A stretch of DNA of 64,000 nucleotides from Pseudomonas sp. HS6. GTDB lineage: Bacteria > Pseudomonadota > Gammaproteobacteria > Pseudomonadales > Pseudomonadaceae. Made by a program: the position numbers and the translations under genes. The stretch covers positions 3,224,001-3,288,000 of the forward strand of contig NZ_CP067412.1 in assembly GCF_023375815.1 (NCBI RefSeq), read 5' to 3'. This document shows, piece by piece, positions 43,281 through 52,750 of this stretch. The notes beneath the pieces were generated by a model. The model was not told the origin of the DNA. It ran no database searches and worked only from the letters and a program-made list of their open reading frames with translations. How positions within the stretch are numbered: the first letter of the stretch is position 1; each line of letters opens with the position of its first letter.

Positions 43281-43709
43281 TCACTTGCAGTTGATGATTG
43301 TCCAGCCGCTGGTAAGTATCAGCGTGTCGCATGTTGCGCTGTCATTATTTGAAGTACGGGATCGGATAATTTTTATTTTGTAAGAGAGATCATCATTTTT
43401 TGAGAAGGAAATTATGTCACCTACGTTTGCGTTCGTAGAGCGTAGGTAGTTGGTCATGCCTGTTAATCTATATTCGTTTCGAGTGCCGCCAAAAAGTTTG
43501 TTGTTGTAGTGTATGTAGCAGAACTCCCACCTAGTGTTGTCTTGTTCTTCAAACATTACAATCGTTTGACGCGGGTTTTTGGTTCCCCTTTCAAGAGTTG
43601 GGAAAAAAGTTAGGATTTCACTTTTTTTGGGAACCAGGATGCCGGCTTGATGCGTTCCTGTTTTTCCCGCATCGTTTGGGCTTAGCTTCTTTCTTGCTTC
43701 TCTAGTCAT
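43281..43709 (-). CDS. Stand-alone EcoRII-N (B3-like) DNA-recognition protein
   Basis: 142 residues. RKKLSPNDAGKTGTHQAGI (about 6-24), FPTLERGTKNPR (near 36) and YNNKLFGGTRNEYRLT (near 68) line up closely with the effector DNA-binding domain of EcoRII, which reads LSANDTGATGGHQVG and YNSRHFGKTRNEKRIT there. The nuclease domain of EcoRII is absent. It should recognise CCWGG-like sites and bring the ATPases and HNH nuclease to DNA not methylated by the Dcm-type methylase. 3 bp from the helicase stop. Confidence 0.8.
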   Translation of the reverse strand: MTREARKKLSPNDAGKTGTHQAGILVPKKSEILTFFPTLERGTKNPRQTIVMFEEQDNTRWEFCYIHYNNKLFGGTRNEYRLTGMTNYLRSTNANVGDIISFSKNDDLSYKIKIIRSRTSNNDSATCDTLILTSGWTIINCK

Positions 43710-43712
43710 AAT

Positions 43713-45614
43713 TTAATTCTTAGAGTTTATTGGGGAAATATTTAAGGCGTCAGCGATTACAATCGGTTCTATTTCTCCTTGATGGCCCGTCACAGCCTGT
43801 CCAGCAAGGGTTTGTTTCGATAGTGAGGTATTTCTGATAACTTCTTCAACTGTGTCTGCATAATAAAGATGATGTATTGTGACTGGTTTTTTTTGCTTTC
43901 GTCGATAGGCCCTAGCTGAAGCCTGAGCTGTTAGTGCTGGATTCCATTCTGGATTGAAATGTATGACGTGATTAGCCGCAGTAATATTTAATCCAGAACC
44001 AGCCGCTTTTGGGTTAAGAAACAGTGCACCAGTTCCCTCAAAATTAAAAAACTCATCGACGATTAGTTGTCTTTCCATGACAAGAGTCCTTCCGTCAATT
44101 TTTCTAAAAAAATTAGTTGGAAAGTTTTTTGGTAGATTTTCAATAAACAAATCGGCTACTGATTGATAAGTTGAAAATATCAGTGCTTTTTCATTTCTCG
44201 AAAAAATCTCTGACAGGATTTCAATGAGTCTAATATATTTTGGGGTTTCTTGAATTGGTTCAACTAACCAATCTGGATGCATTGATGGATTTGCGCAAAA
44301 CATTCTAAGCTTCGATGTTGCTACCAGCCCTGCAGCAGCTCCATACTCAGCTAAGATCTCAGTTCTTATAATTTCGTATTTATTTGCCAAGAGAGTGCTC
44401 ATTGGCAGCGCTTGGGGGATATCGATTTTGTTAGGTAAATCATCGGCGACTTCAGAAACCATTCGCCGTAATATTAAAGGCGCAATGATGGGAGCAATGT
44501 TTTCTGCGCCGTAAGCAGAGTCAGAAAAGCGAATGTTGAACTGATCTAGATCACCTAATAAGCCCGGTAAAACAAAATCGCAGATTGACCACAAATCTTC
44601 TAGTTTGTTTTCGAAGGGAGTGCCAGTAACTGCAATAGGGACGCGGCAGGGCAGGCGCTTGATAGCTAAGGTTCGTTGCGCATGAGGGTTCTTTATATTT
44701 TGCGCTTCGTCCAGGGTGATGATATTCCAGTTTATTGATGCGAGTAGAATTTCATCTTTTATTGCAGTTTCGTAGGAGGTAATCGTGATGTCACATAACC
44801 CTAGCTTTTTTGTTATTCCTGCACGATCCGATCCAATGTGCTTTTGTATCTCAAGATTCGGAGCAAATTGAATGATTTCTCTTGCCCAATTCTCTATTAG
44901 TGTTGCAGGAGCAATAATTAGTGATGGACCTCGCAAGGAGTTTTTTTCTTGCTGCAATAGGGCAATGATTTGTAAGGTTTTCCCCAGCCCCATTTCATCA
45001 GCTAGTACACACCCAACACCCTGCTGTGAGTTTTTCTGAAGGTGTAGAACTCCGATGGCTTGATATTCATACAGTTTGGCATTTAAGCCGTCTATTGCAA
45101 TTGCATGGGCGCCATCATAGGTCGGTGTGAAATCTTTTTCTGAAACTGTATCAATTACCTTGAAAGGTTGATCTTCAGAGATGCGTATATCTATAAGTGA
45201 AGCAATATTTAGCCCTGAGTTTATATTTATATTCTTTGAACTTAGCCAAGCTAGCGCGGTGTGGAACTGGCTTTTATGAATTGGATGCCATGTGGAATTT
45301 ATGATCGCTTGATCAGAGTCTGTCGAAATAGCAATAAACTCGGATGTGGAGCTTACACCAAGCTCAGACTTTATATTGTTTGATTCAGAGCTTATGCAAA
45401 GTGTCACTTCTGCGGGTATTTTTGAAAAGGTGACATCCGGCAGATGAAGTTTCGGGTTTTCTACTTCGTAACTTTTGTAGTGAGTGATGCCTTGAAACAC
45501 AATCTGGAAAATTTCCAGCGCGGTAGGTTCTACAGTTTCACCGCATGGAAGGCGGAGGGCTATTTGATTCTCTTGCCGTATCCATTGTGTTTTCTTCATC
45601 CTGAAGACCTTCAT
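43713..45614 (-). CDS. SNF2/SWI2-family superfamily II ATPase
   Basis: 633 residues. Motif I VLADEMGLGKTLQIIAL (about 206-222), Ia LIIAPATLIENWAREI, II TLDEAQNIKNP (near 303), III AVTGTPFENKL, V LNPKAAGSGLNITAANHVIHFNPEWNP and VI QASARAYRRKQKKPV, all of a translocase. The N-terminal 190 residues are unrecognised and may bind partners. Start 45614 overlaps the end of vsr by 77 nt; a second ATG (45599) is nearer to a weak AGG. Likely moves along or remodels DNA for restriction. Confidence 0.9.
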   Translation of the reverse strand: MKVFRMKKTQWIRQENQIALRLPCGETVEPTALEIFQIVFQGITHYKSYEVENPKLHLPDVTFSKIPAEVTLCISSESNNIKSELGVSSTSEFIAISTDSDQAIINSTWHPIHKSQFHTALAWLSSKNININSGLNIASLIDIRISEDQPFKVIDTVSEKDFTPTYDGAHAIAIDGLNAKLYEYQAIGVLHLQKNSQQGVGCVLADEMGLGKTLQIIALLQQEKNSLRGPSLIIAPATLIENWAREIIQFAPNLEIQKHIGSDRAGITKKLGLCDITITSYETAIKDEILLASINWNIITLDEAQNIKNPHAQRTLAIKRLPCRVPIAVTGTPFENKLEDLWSICDFVLPGLLGDLDQFNIRFSDSAYGAENIAPIIAPLILRRMVSEVADDLPNKIDIPQALPMSTLLANKYEIIRTEILAEYGAAAGLVATSKLRMFCANPSMHPDWLVEPIQETPKYIRLIEILSEIFSRNEKALIFSTYQSVADLFIENLPKNFPTNFFRKIDGRTLVMERQLIVDEFFNFEGTGALFLNPKAAGSGLNITAANHVIHFNPEWNPALTAQASARAYRRKQKKPVTIHHLYYADTVEEVIRNTSLSKQTLAGQAVTGHQGEIEPIVIADALNISPINSKN

Positions 45615-46095
45615 TTTTTGGAGTGTTGGAAACTTTTTCAGCAGTAAAGCTTGCTCGCGAAATTTCGAGATTGGATGAACCTCCCCTTATCCATCGACTC
45701 AGCTCCACAATTACGTTGCTTACGGTGATGCCATTACCTCTGATGGCACACTCCCATACTTTACAAACTCTCCAACCATTGTCTAGCAGTTTTTTTTCTG
45801 TGAGGTGGTCGTTTTCTCTATTTCGACCTATTTTTTTTTGCCAGAATTCTGGACGCGTTTTGGGCCACTTGAATAATGGACAGTTGTGGCCATGCCAGAA
45901 ACAACCATGGACGAATATGACCACATTGTACTTTGGTAAAACTAGATCAGGTTTCCCAGGCAGTTTTTTTTCATGAAGCTTATATCTGAACCCAAGTTTA
46001 TGAAGGGACCTACGAATTGTTAGCTCCGGTTTTGTATTCTTGGCTCTAATGCCGGACATCATCCGGCTTCGAGTTGAGGGGGAAACGATATCCAT
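45538..46095 (-). CDS. vsr: Very short patch repair endonuclease
   Basis: 185 residues. Family motifs MSGIRAKNTKPELTIRRSLHKLGFRYKLHEKKLPGKPDLVLP (catalytic Asp in GKPDLV near 50), FVHGCFWHGHNCPLF (zinc and catalytic His near 63-68), and WECAI. It nicks the T strand of T:G mismatches that arise by deamination of 5-methylcytosine in Dcm-methylated sites. It begins 2 bp after the methylase stop. The last 40 residues beyond the usual end overlap the SNF2 gene and look unconserved. Confidence 0.92.
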   Translation of the reverse strand: MDIVSPSTRSRMMSGIRAKNTKPELTIRRSLHKLGFRYKLHEKKLPGKPDLVLPKYNVVIFVHGCFWHGHNCPLFKWPKTRPEFWQKKIGRNRENDHLTEKKLLDNGWRVCKVWECAIRGNGITVSNVIVELSRWIRGGSSNLEISRASFTAEKVSNTPKNEGLQDEENTMDTARESNSPPPSMR

Positions 46096-46097
46096 AG

Positions 46098-47357
46098 TTA
46101 AGCGTGCAAAAGGTCCGATTTTTTTTCTACGGTTTGAGTATGACCTTCTAGATGGGGGAGCATAATTCTAGCTACCTCTTTAATTACAGGCATCACTACA
46201 CTATTACCAAATTGGCGATATGCTTGTGTGTCACTTACTGGAATTCTGAAAGTATCTGGAAATCCCATAAGTCTTGCGCACTCTCGGGGAGTTAATCTCC
46301 TTGGATTTTTAAGAGTGCCTTGGTATACCAATATTTCCGAGCCGTCCTTATGATATCTAGCCGACAACGTCCTGGTGATGCTGTCAGGGTATGCTAGGCC
46401 GAAACCAAAGCCATTTCCTGCGGCGCTATGCTTCAACTTATATGCTTGTAAGTAATTCCACAATTTTGGGGTGAGGGTATACTTTTCCTGCACTGCCCAA
46501 CGGCTATGGTCAAAGTATTTGTCGCCGTCCCAAGGCAGCATTGGTTCGCTACCATCATCTTTATGTAAAATGCTAGAAAGACGGTAAGGGGTTGGAGGAA
46601 GACATAATTCATCCCAAGTGAAATTTGTACTTTCTTTAAATCCAATAATTATAATTCGCTCGCGATGCTGAGGTGTAAAGTGCTGTCCGTCTATTACTTT
46701 GTAATGGACTTCGTAACCAAGCTCGTCTTTGAGCGTTCTTATAATTTCCCTAAAAGTATTTCCTTTGTCATGTGATATTAAATTTTTGACGTTTTCTAAA
46801 AGAAATGCTTTCGGCCTTTTTGCTTCGATAATTCGCGCCACATCAAAAAAAAGAGTCCCTTGGGTTGTACATTCAAACCCGTGCGGGCGTCCCAGCGAAT
46901 TTTTTTTACTGACACCTGCAAGGGAAAAAGGTTGGCATGGGAAGCCACCTAAAAGAATGTCATGGTCGGGAATATCGCTGCTGGGGAATGGAGTTATGTC
47001 GCCAACAAATAGATGGTTGTCGCCATAATTTTCAATGTATGTTTTTTTTGAGTACGTATTCCACTCGCTCGTAAATACGCATTCACCACCATGTGCCTCA
47101 AAGCCCATCCGAATTCCACCGATTCCGGCGAAAAGGTCAATAAACTTAAATTTCGGTTGAGAACTCATGACTTCCTTGGTTTCAGGGTGCGTTAGTAGTG
47201 ATTTCAGCGCTGGTTCAAGCATGACGGGGCATGGAGACTCTCCCTTTTCCCATCTGCGGATAGTCTTTGCATCCTTACCGACGTGTTCGGCGATCTCACG
47301 TTGGGTGTATCGACTTCTTGCTTGTTTTAGAAGTTCGAGTGATTGAGCGGACGGCAT
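46098..47357 (-). CDS. dcm: Dcm/EcoRII-type DNA cytosine-5 methyltransferase with N-terminal HTH
   Basis: 419 residues. An XRE-like HTH (about 6-45, [25 protein letters not shown]) is followed by a C5-methylase: motif [16 protein letters not shown] (about 72-86), [22 protein letters not shown] (Cys nucleophile), [39 protein letters not shown] and YRQFGNSVV. It resembles E. coli Dcm strongly, including its specificity part near [20 protein letters not shown] residues, so CCWGG methylation is likely. The HTH may autoregulate the operon, as in EcoRII and SsoII methylases. First gene of the six-gene operon. Confidence 0.92.
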   Translation of the reverse strand: MPSAQSLELLKQARSRYTQREIAEHVGKDAKTIRRWEKGESPCPVMLEPALKSLLTHPETKEVMSSQPKFKFIDLFAGIGGIRMGFEAHGGECVFTSEWNTYSKKTYIENYGDNHLFVGDITPFPSSDIPDHDILLGGFPCQPFSLAGVSKKNSLGRPHGFECTTQGTLFFDVARIIEAKRPKAFLLENVKNLISHDKGNTFREIIRTLKDELGYEVHYKVIDGQHFTPQHRERIIIIGFKESTNFTWDELCLPPTPYRLSSILHKDDGSEPMLPWDGDKYFDHSRWAVQEKYTLTPKLWNYLQAYKLKHSAAGNGFGFGLAYPDSITRTLSARYHKDGSEILVYQGTLKNPRRLTPRECARLMGFPDTFRIPVSDTQAYRQFGNSVVMPVIKEVARIMLPHLEGHTQTVEKKSDLLHA

Positions 47358-47474
47358 ACGAAAGGCTCGGCGGGAATTTTGTGGGACATTATGACCTATG
47401 GCTTTCCCATTCGCGAGGATTTTGATGCTTGCGATTATTCAGTGGTATGGGTGGAAAATTGATGACGCTATCGT

Positions 47475-47498
47475 GAAAAAGGCCGCCTATTGGCAGCC
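47475..47498 (-). terminator. Terminator of nrdB
   Basis: On the minus strand GGCTGCC, loop AATA, GGCGGCC, TTTTT. It lies 30 bp beyond the nrdB stop and marks the right border of core sequence next to the restriction island. Confidence 0.75.
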
Positions 47499-47529
47499 TC
47501 ATTTTCGGTTTTGCTAGCGTTTCAGGGAA

Positions 47530-48780
47530 TTAGTCCCAGCTCAACGCCCCACCAGTCTGATACTCAATAACTCTCGTCTCAAAGAAATTCTTCTCTTTCT
47601 TCAAGTCCATAATCTCGCTCATCCAAGGGAACGGGTTAGTCGTCCCTGGATATTCTTCTTTAAGGCCGATCTGCGACAGGCGACGGTTAGCGATGAACTT
47701 CAGGTAGTCCTCCATCATCGCCGCGTTCATGCCCAGTACGCCGCGAGGCATGGTGTCGCGGGCGTATTCGATTTCCAGTTGGGTGCCCTGCAGGATCATC
47801 TGGGTCGCTTCTTCCTTCATTTCGGCATCCCACAGGTGTGGGTTTTCGATTTTGATCTGGTTGATCACGTCGATGCCGAAGTTCAGGTGCATGGATTCGT
47901 CGCGCAGGATGTACTGGAACTGCTCGGCGACGCCGGTCATTTTGTTGCGGCGGCCCATGGAGAGGATCTGGGTGAAGCCGCAGTAGAAGAAGATGCCTTC
48001 CAGAACGCAGTAGTAGGCGATCAGGTTGCGCAGCAGTTCTTTGTCGGTGTCCGGGGTGCCGGTTTCGAACTTCGGATCGGAGATCGAACGGGTGTATTTC
48101 AGGCCCCAGGCGGCTTTTTTCGCGACCGACGGGATCTCGTGGTACATGTTGAAGATCTCGCCTTCATCCATGGCCAGCGATTCGATGCAGTACTGGTAGG
48201 CGTGGGTGTGGATCGCCTCTTCGAACGCCTGGCGCAGGATGTACTGGCGGCATTCCGGGTTGGTGATCAGGCGGTACACGGCCAGCACCAGGTTGTTGGC
48301 AACCAGGGAGTCGGCGGTGGAGAAGAAGCCGAGGTTGCGCATCACGATGCGGCGCTCGTCGTCGGTCAGGCCTTCCGGGTCTTTCCAGAGGGCGATGTCG
48401 GCGGTCATGTTGACTTCTTGCGGCATCCAGTGGTTTGCGCAACCGTCCAGATACTTCTGCCAGGCCCAGTCGTACTTGAATGGCACGAGTTGGTTGAGGT
48501 CGGCGCGGCAGTTGATCATGCGCTTTTCGTCAACGGCGACACGGGCGGAGGCGCCTTCGAGTTCGGCGAGGCCTTCGGCGACGTCGAGGGAGTTCAGTGC
48601 AGCCTTGGCGCGGGCCACGGCGGCCGAGTCAGCGGCGGTCACGGCGCGGGCTTCGAGAGCAGCGGCACCGCCAGCGTTGTCGAGGCGGTCCATGTTGGCT
48701 TCAGTAGCGTGGCCGGCGTTGGCGCCTTTCACTGCTGCTACTTCACTGTCTTCTTTGTCGAATTCGTCCCAGCTCAGCAT
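47530..48780 (-). CDS. nrdB: Class Ia ribonucleotide reductase, beta subunit
   Basis: 416 residues. Diiron/tyrosyl-radical protein that supplies the radical for ribonucleotide reduction. Metal ligands and radical region are visible in [17 protein letters not shown] and [15 protein letters not shown]. An N-terminal 80-residue extension (Ala-rich) precedes [21 protein letters not shown]. The C-terminal tail ends in [10 protein letters not shown], which docks in NrdA. nrdA is not next to it in this window. Confidence 0.95.
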   Translation of the reverse strand: MLSWDEFDKEDSEVAAVKGANAGHATEANMDRLDNAGGAAALEARAVTAADSAAVARAKAALNSLDVAEGLAELEGASARVAVDEKRMINCRADLNQLVPFKYDWAWQKYLDGCANHWMPQEVNMTADIALWKDPEGLTDDERRIVMRNLGFFSTADSLVANNLVLAVYRLITNPECRQYILRQAFEEAIHTHAYQYCIESLAMDEGEIFNMYHEIPSVAKKAAWGLKYTRSISDPKFETGTPDTDKELLRNLIAYYCVLEGIFFYCGFTQILSMGRRNKMTGVAEQFQYILRDESMHLNFGIDVINQIKIENPHLWDAEMKEEATQMILQGTQLEIEYARDTMPRGVLGMNAAMMEDYLKFIANRRLSQIGLKEEYPGTTNPFPWMSEIMDLKKEKNFFETRVIEYQTGGALSWD

Positions 48781-49332
48781 GACGTGTCGTCTCCTGCGTG
48801 AGGGCCAGATGCCCGTGTGAAAACTGATGGTTGGTTTTTCACACGACCGTACTGGCCGCGTTGGATCTTAAGGAATCGTTTTTTGCAGCAGCTAAGGCAG
48901 GCAATAAAACAGAATTTAGTACGGGGTTCCGAGAGCCTCTGATGGGCGCAGGCAACGTTGGACGCTGCTGCGGGGCTTCAGACTGGCTATTCATCCCTGT
49001 AAGGGAATATTGCAGGCCCGTTATAGGGCGGCATTATAGGGAAATTTTCGCGCGCGTGGTGCGGCGAATCGGCTCATGGCGCGGCCGAGGAGGGTGGTTT
49101 TTCGGTCGGAGCGAGGGTTTATGGGGCTTTGCCCGGTATAGATTTTTTTTCGGAAAAATTCTACGAATGACGATTTGTTCAAGAAATGAACAAAAAAACG
49201 CGGTTTTCACTACATCTTGTGTTTTGCAACCCTTTTACGTCTCTTCAAACACAACTGAGCCCGACCGAAGCCGGGCTGGAATCGACCCTCGATGTTGCGC
49301 TGAGTGATCCGATTCGGTGCAGTCTCAAACCA
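48781..49332. other. Long intergenic region upstream of nrdB
   Basis: No gene seen in 552 bp. It should hold the nrdB promoter. ACACAAGATGTAGTGA on the minus strand (49206-49221) resembles an NrdR box at about 13 of 16 positions. A GC hairpin AGCCCG..CGGGCT (about 49258-49277) may end the DUF2790 transcript. The rest shows no structure that I can name. Confidence 0.5.
49206..49221 (-). promoter_or_regulatory. Candidate NrdR box
   Basis: ACACAAGATGTAGTGA against the recalled pattern acaCwAtATaTwGtgt. Only one box is clear, whereas NrdR sites usually come in pairs. It lies 426 bp before the nrdB start. Confidence 0.4.
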
Positions 49333-49593
49333 TCAATTGGTGCAGCCGTTACCCATCACGCTGTAACGCAGGATGTGGCGCTGGCCGGTGGAGTCGTCGT
49401 ACTCCATTTTCATCGGAACCACTTCGCAGACATTCGGAACTTCGCTCATCGATACAACGTTGGCGATGTCCAGGTGAGTGGAGTAAGTGTATTCCTCGAT
49501 AGCCGGTTGTTGCTGTGCGACATCAGTCGGGACCTCGTCTGCCATGGCGGTTGCGCACAGACTGCTGAGGGCCAGAACCAATAAAGCTTTCAT
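49333..49593 (-). CDS. DUF2790 small secreted protein
   Basis: 86 residues. Signal peptide 1-18 (cleavage after AMA). The mature part contains YTYSTHLDIANVVSMSEVPNVCEVVPMKMEYDDSTGQRHILRYSVMGNGC, the DUF2790 core with two cysteines that may pair. It is a Pseudomonas family of unknown role. ATG 49593 has AAGAAGG upstream. An inverted repeat lies in its leader. Confidence 0.83.
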   Translation of the reverse strand: MKALLVLALSSLCATAMADEVPTDVAQQQPAIEEYTYSTHLDIANVVSMSEVPNVCEVVPMKMEYDDSTGQRHILRYSVMGNGCTN

Positions 49594-49625
49594 TTGAAAT
49601 TTACCTTCTTGAGGTCGAGTGGGGT

Positions 49626-49650
49626 CACGCAACCTTTTTGGGGTTGCGTG
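49626..49650. promoter_or_regulatory. Inverted repeat upstream of the DUF2790 gene
   Basis: CACGCAACC (49626-49634) and GGTTGCGTG (49642-49650) are perfect arms with a 7-bp T-rich centre, 33 bp upstream of the start codon. Operator or leader hairpin; no factor known to me. Confidence 0.45.
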
Positions 49651-49873
49651 TGGAACTTCATCGTTTTGGTTTGTTACTTCAGAACTGGATTAACGGCCTT
49701 CGTGGGGGCTGTAACGTTGTTAATCGCTTTGCCTTGTCGGCGAGGTGAATTCTAGGGAGGCGGGGTAGGGGTAAACAGACCCGGTTTTGATAAACACCTT
49801 TGGCAGATTTGGTAACAATCGCTGGATATCGTGTTATCAGCGCTGCGGCTTTCCTTGGAAACCGGGTCGTCTG

Positions 49874-49902
49874 AATCGCTGGAAAGCCAGCTCCCACAAG
49901 GG
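49874..49902. repeat. Single REP-like unit
   Basis: AATCGCTGGAAAGCCAGCTCCCACAAGGG, one unit of the TCGCTGGCAAGCCAGCTCCCAC type. It is the only repeat in the 452-bp gap between the DUF2790 and acsA starts. The rest of the gap shows no ORF. Confidence 0.6.
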
Positions 49903-50015
49903 TTGCGTGGTTTGCTTCAGAGGTGCTTTGGTCATTTCTGGATGTTTTGTAGGGGCTTGTTACTACCATCGTCGAATGGTTCTATACGGTCGCCCCGGCT
50001 ACAACAGGGTCATAC

Positions 50016-50024
50016 AAAAACAAC
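50016..50024 (+). promoter_or_regulatory. Possible Hfq/Crc motif in the acsA leader
   Basis: AAAAACAAC gives three A-R-N triplets 12 nt before the GAGGTAGGAAAG ribosome site. It is shorter than the gntP motif. acsA is known to be under catabolite repression in pseudomonads. Confidence 0.4.
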
Positions 50025-50045
50025 TATTACACCGAGGTAGGAAAG

Positions 50046-52001
<1,956 letters not shown>

Positions 52002-52019
52002 GCGGCGGGTCTGAAGGCT

Positions 52020-52059
52020 GAAAAGCCCCGTCCGGCATTGCGCCGGACGGGGCTTTTTA
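52020..52059 (+). terminator. Terminator of acsA
   Basis: AAAAGCCCCGTCCGG, loop, CCGGACGGGGCTTTTT. Long GC stem with T-run, 19 bp past the stop. Confidence 0.93.
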
Positions 52060-52088
52060 TTGTCTGTAGTTTATGGGTTGCTAAGGTC

Positions 52089-52206
52089 GGCCCCTTCGCT
52101 GGCAAGTCGAAACGTCGCACCGCAGCTCCCACAGGTTCTGTGGTGTGTTGGAGGTTGCGCGAGCAGCGTAGATCCTTGTGGGAGCTGGCTTGCCAGCGAA
52201 AGCGGT
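52089..52206. repeat. Inverted REP pair
   Basis: Left 52089-52135 and right 52174-52206 face each other (GCTGGCAAG...CTCCCACAGG and TGTGGGAGCTGGCTTGCCAGCGAAAGCGG). The left unit is again interrupted by about 17 bases, like the one at 26143. Confidence 0.75.
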
Positions 52207-52290
52207 TTGTCATGCAAAGGTGCAATCCTTTGATGGAACACAAAACCTGCAGCCAATAATTATCGAATTGCTCTGTCAGCTCATTCCCAC

Positions 52291-52316
52291 TGTTACCCGT
52301 CCGCCTTCAAGTAACT
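52291..52316 (+). promoter_or_regulatory. CbrB-type upstream activating site
   Basis: TGTTAC (52291-52296), 14 bp, GTAACT (52311-52316). This fits the CbrB enhancer pattern TGTTAC-N14-GTAACA as I recall it, with one change. A further GTAAC follows at about 52323. It lies 129 bp upstream of the sigma-54 promoter, the usual enhancer distance. Confidence 0.6.
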
Positions 52317-52444
52317 GAATGTGTAACCGCCTGCTCCGCAACGGGGCGATGGGAAACGCCGCGCCCTGTTTCAGGGCCTCAAAACACCCGGTGAAAAATA
52401 AGACATCACCCCGCGCTTGCCGGATTAGAAGGGTTTGCGAATAA

Positions 52445-52461
52445 TAGGCCCGCAATTTGCA
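52445..52461 (+). promoter_or_regulatory. Sigma-54 (-24/-12) promoter of the aot operon
   Basis: TAGGCCCGCAATTTGCA has GG-N10-GC spacing and matches TTGGCACR-N4-TTGCW at all but two fixed positions. Start of transcription predicted near 52473, 278 bp before aotJ. Confidence 0.65.
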
Positions 52462-52552
52462 GCATAGATCGGTTCACTGTCTTTCGCTCTTGCATGAAAT
52501 TGCGGAGCTGTCAATGTGCTCAAGCGGGTTTCTCGGTGCATCTGTAATTAGT

Positions 52553-52568
52553 TGTCGCATTGAAGAAA
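52553..52568 (+). promoter_or_regulatory. ArgR half-site upstream of aotJ
   Basis: TGTCGC-ATTGAAGA-AA fits TGTCGC-N8-AA, the Pseudomonas ArgR half-site. A weaker TGTCGT copy follows at 52584. Suggests a second, arginine-induced promoter downstream of the sigma-54 promoter. Confidence 0.55.
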
Positions 52569-52750
52569 TATCGGCTTCGGGCCTGTCGTTAGAATGCCGA
52601 TCACTCGCTCGTCGTGGCTCGTGTTGAAATCGCTGACGGTTTCAATGGGAAATTTCCCACAGATGCAGCACCGCTTTCCCGATTCACCCATTCGCATATT
52701 GGGCTGTCGCTCACTCTGCCGTTTTTGCCCTTTACCGATGGAGTCCCAAG

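Noticed and set aside
45444..45647. 67-codon plus-strand ORF at the vsr/SNF2 junction
   Set aside because: Lies wholly opposite two real genes and has no ribosome site or similarity.
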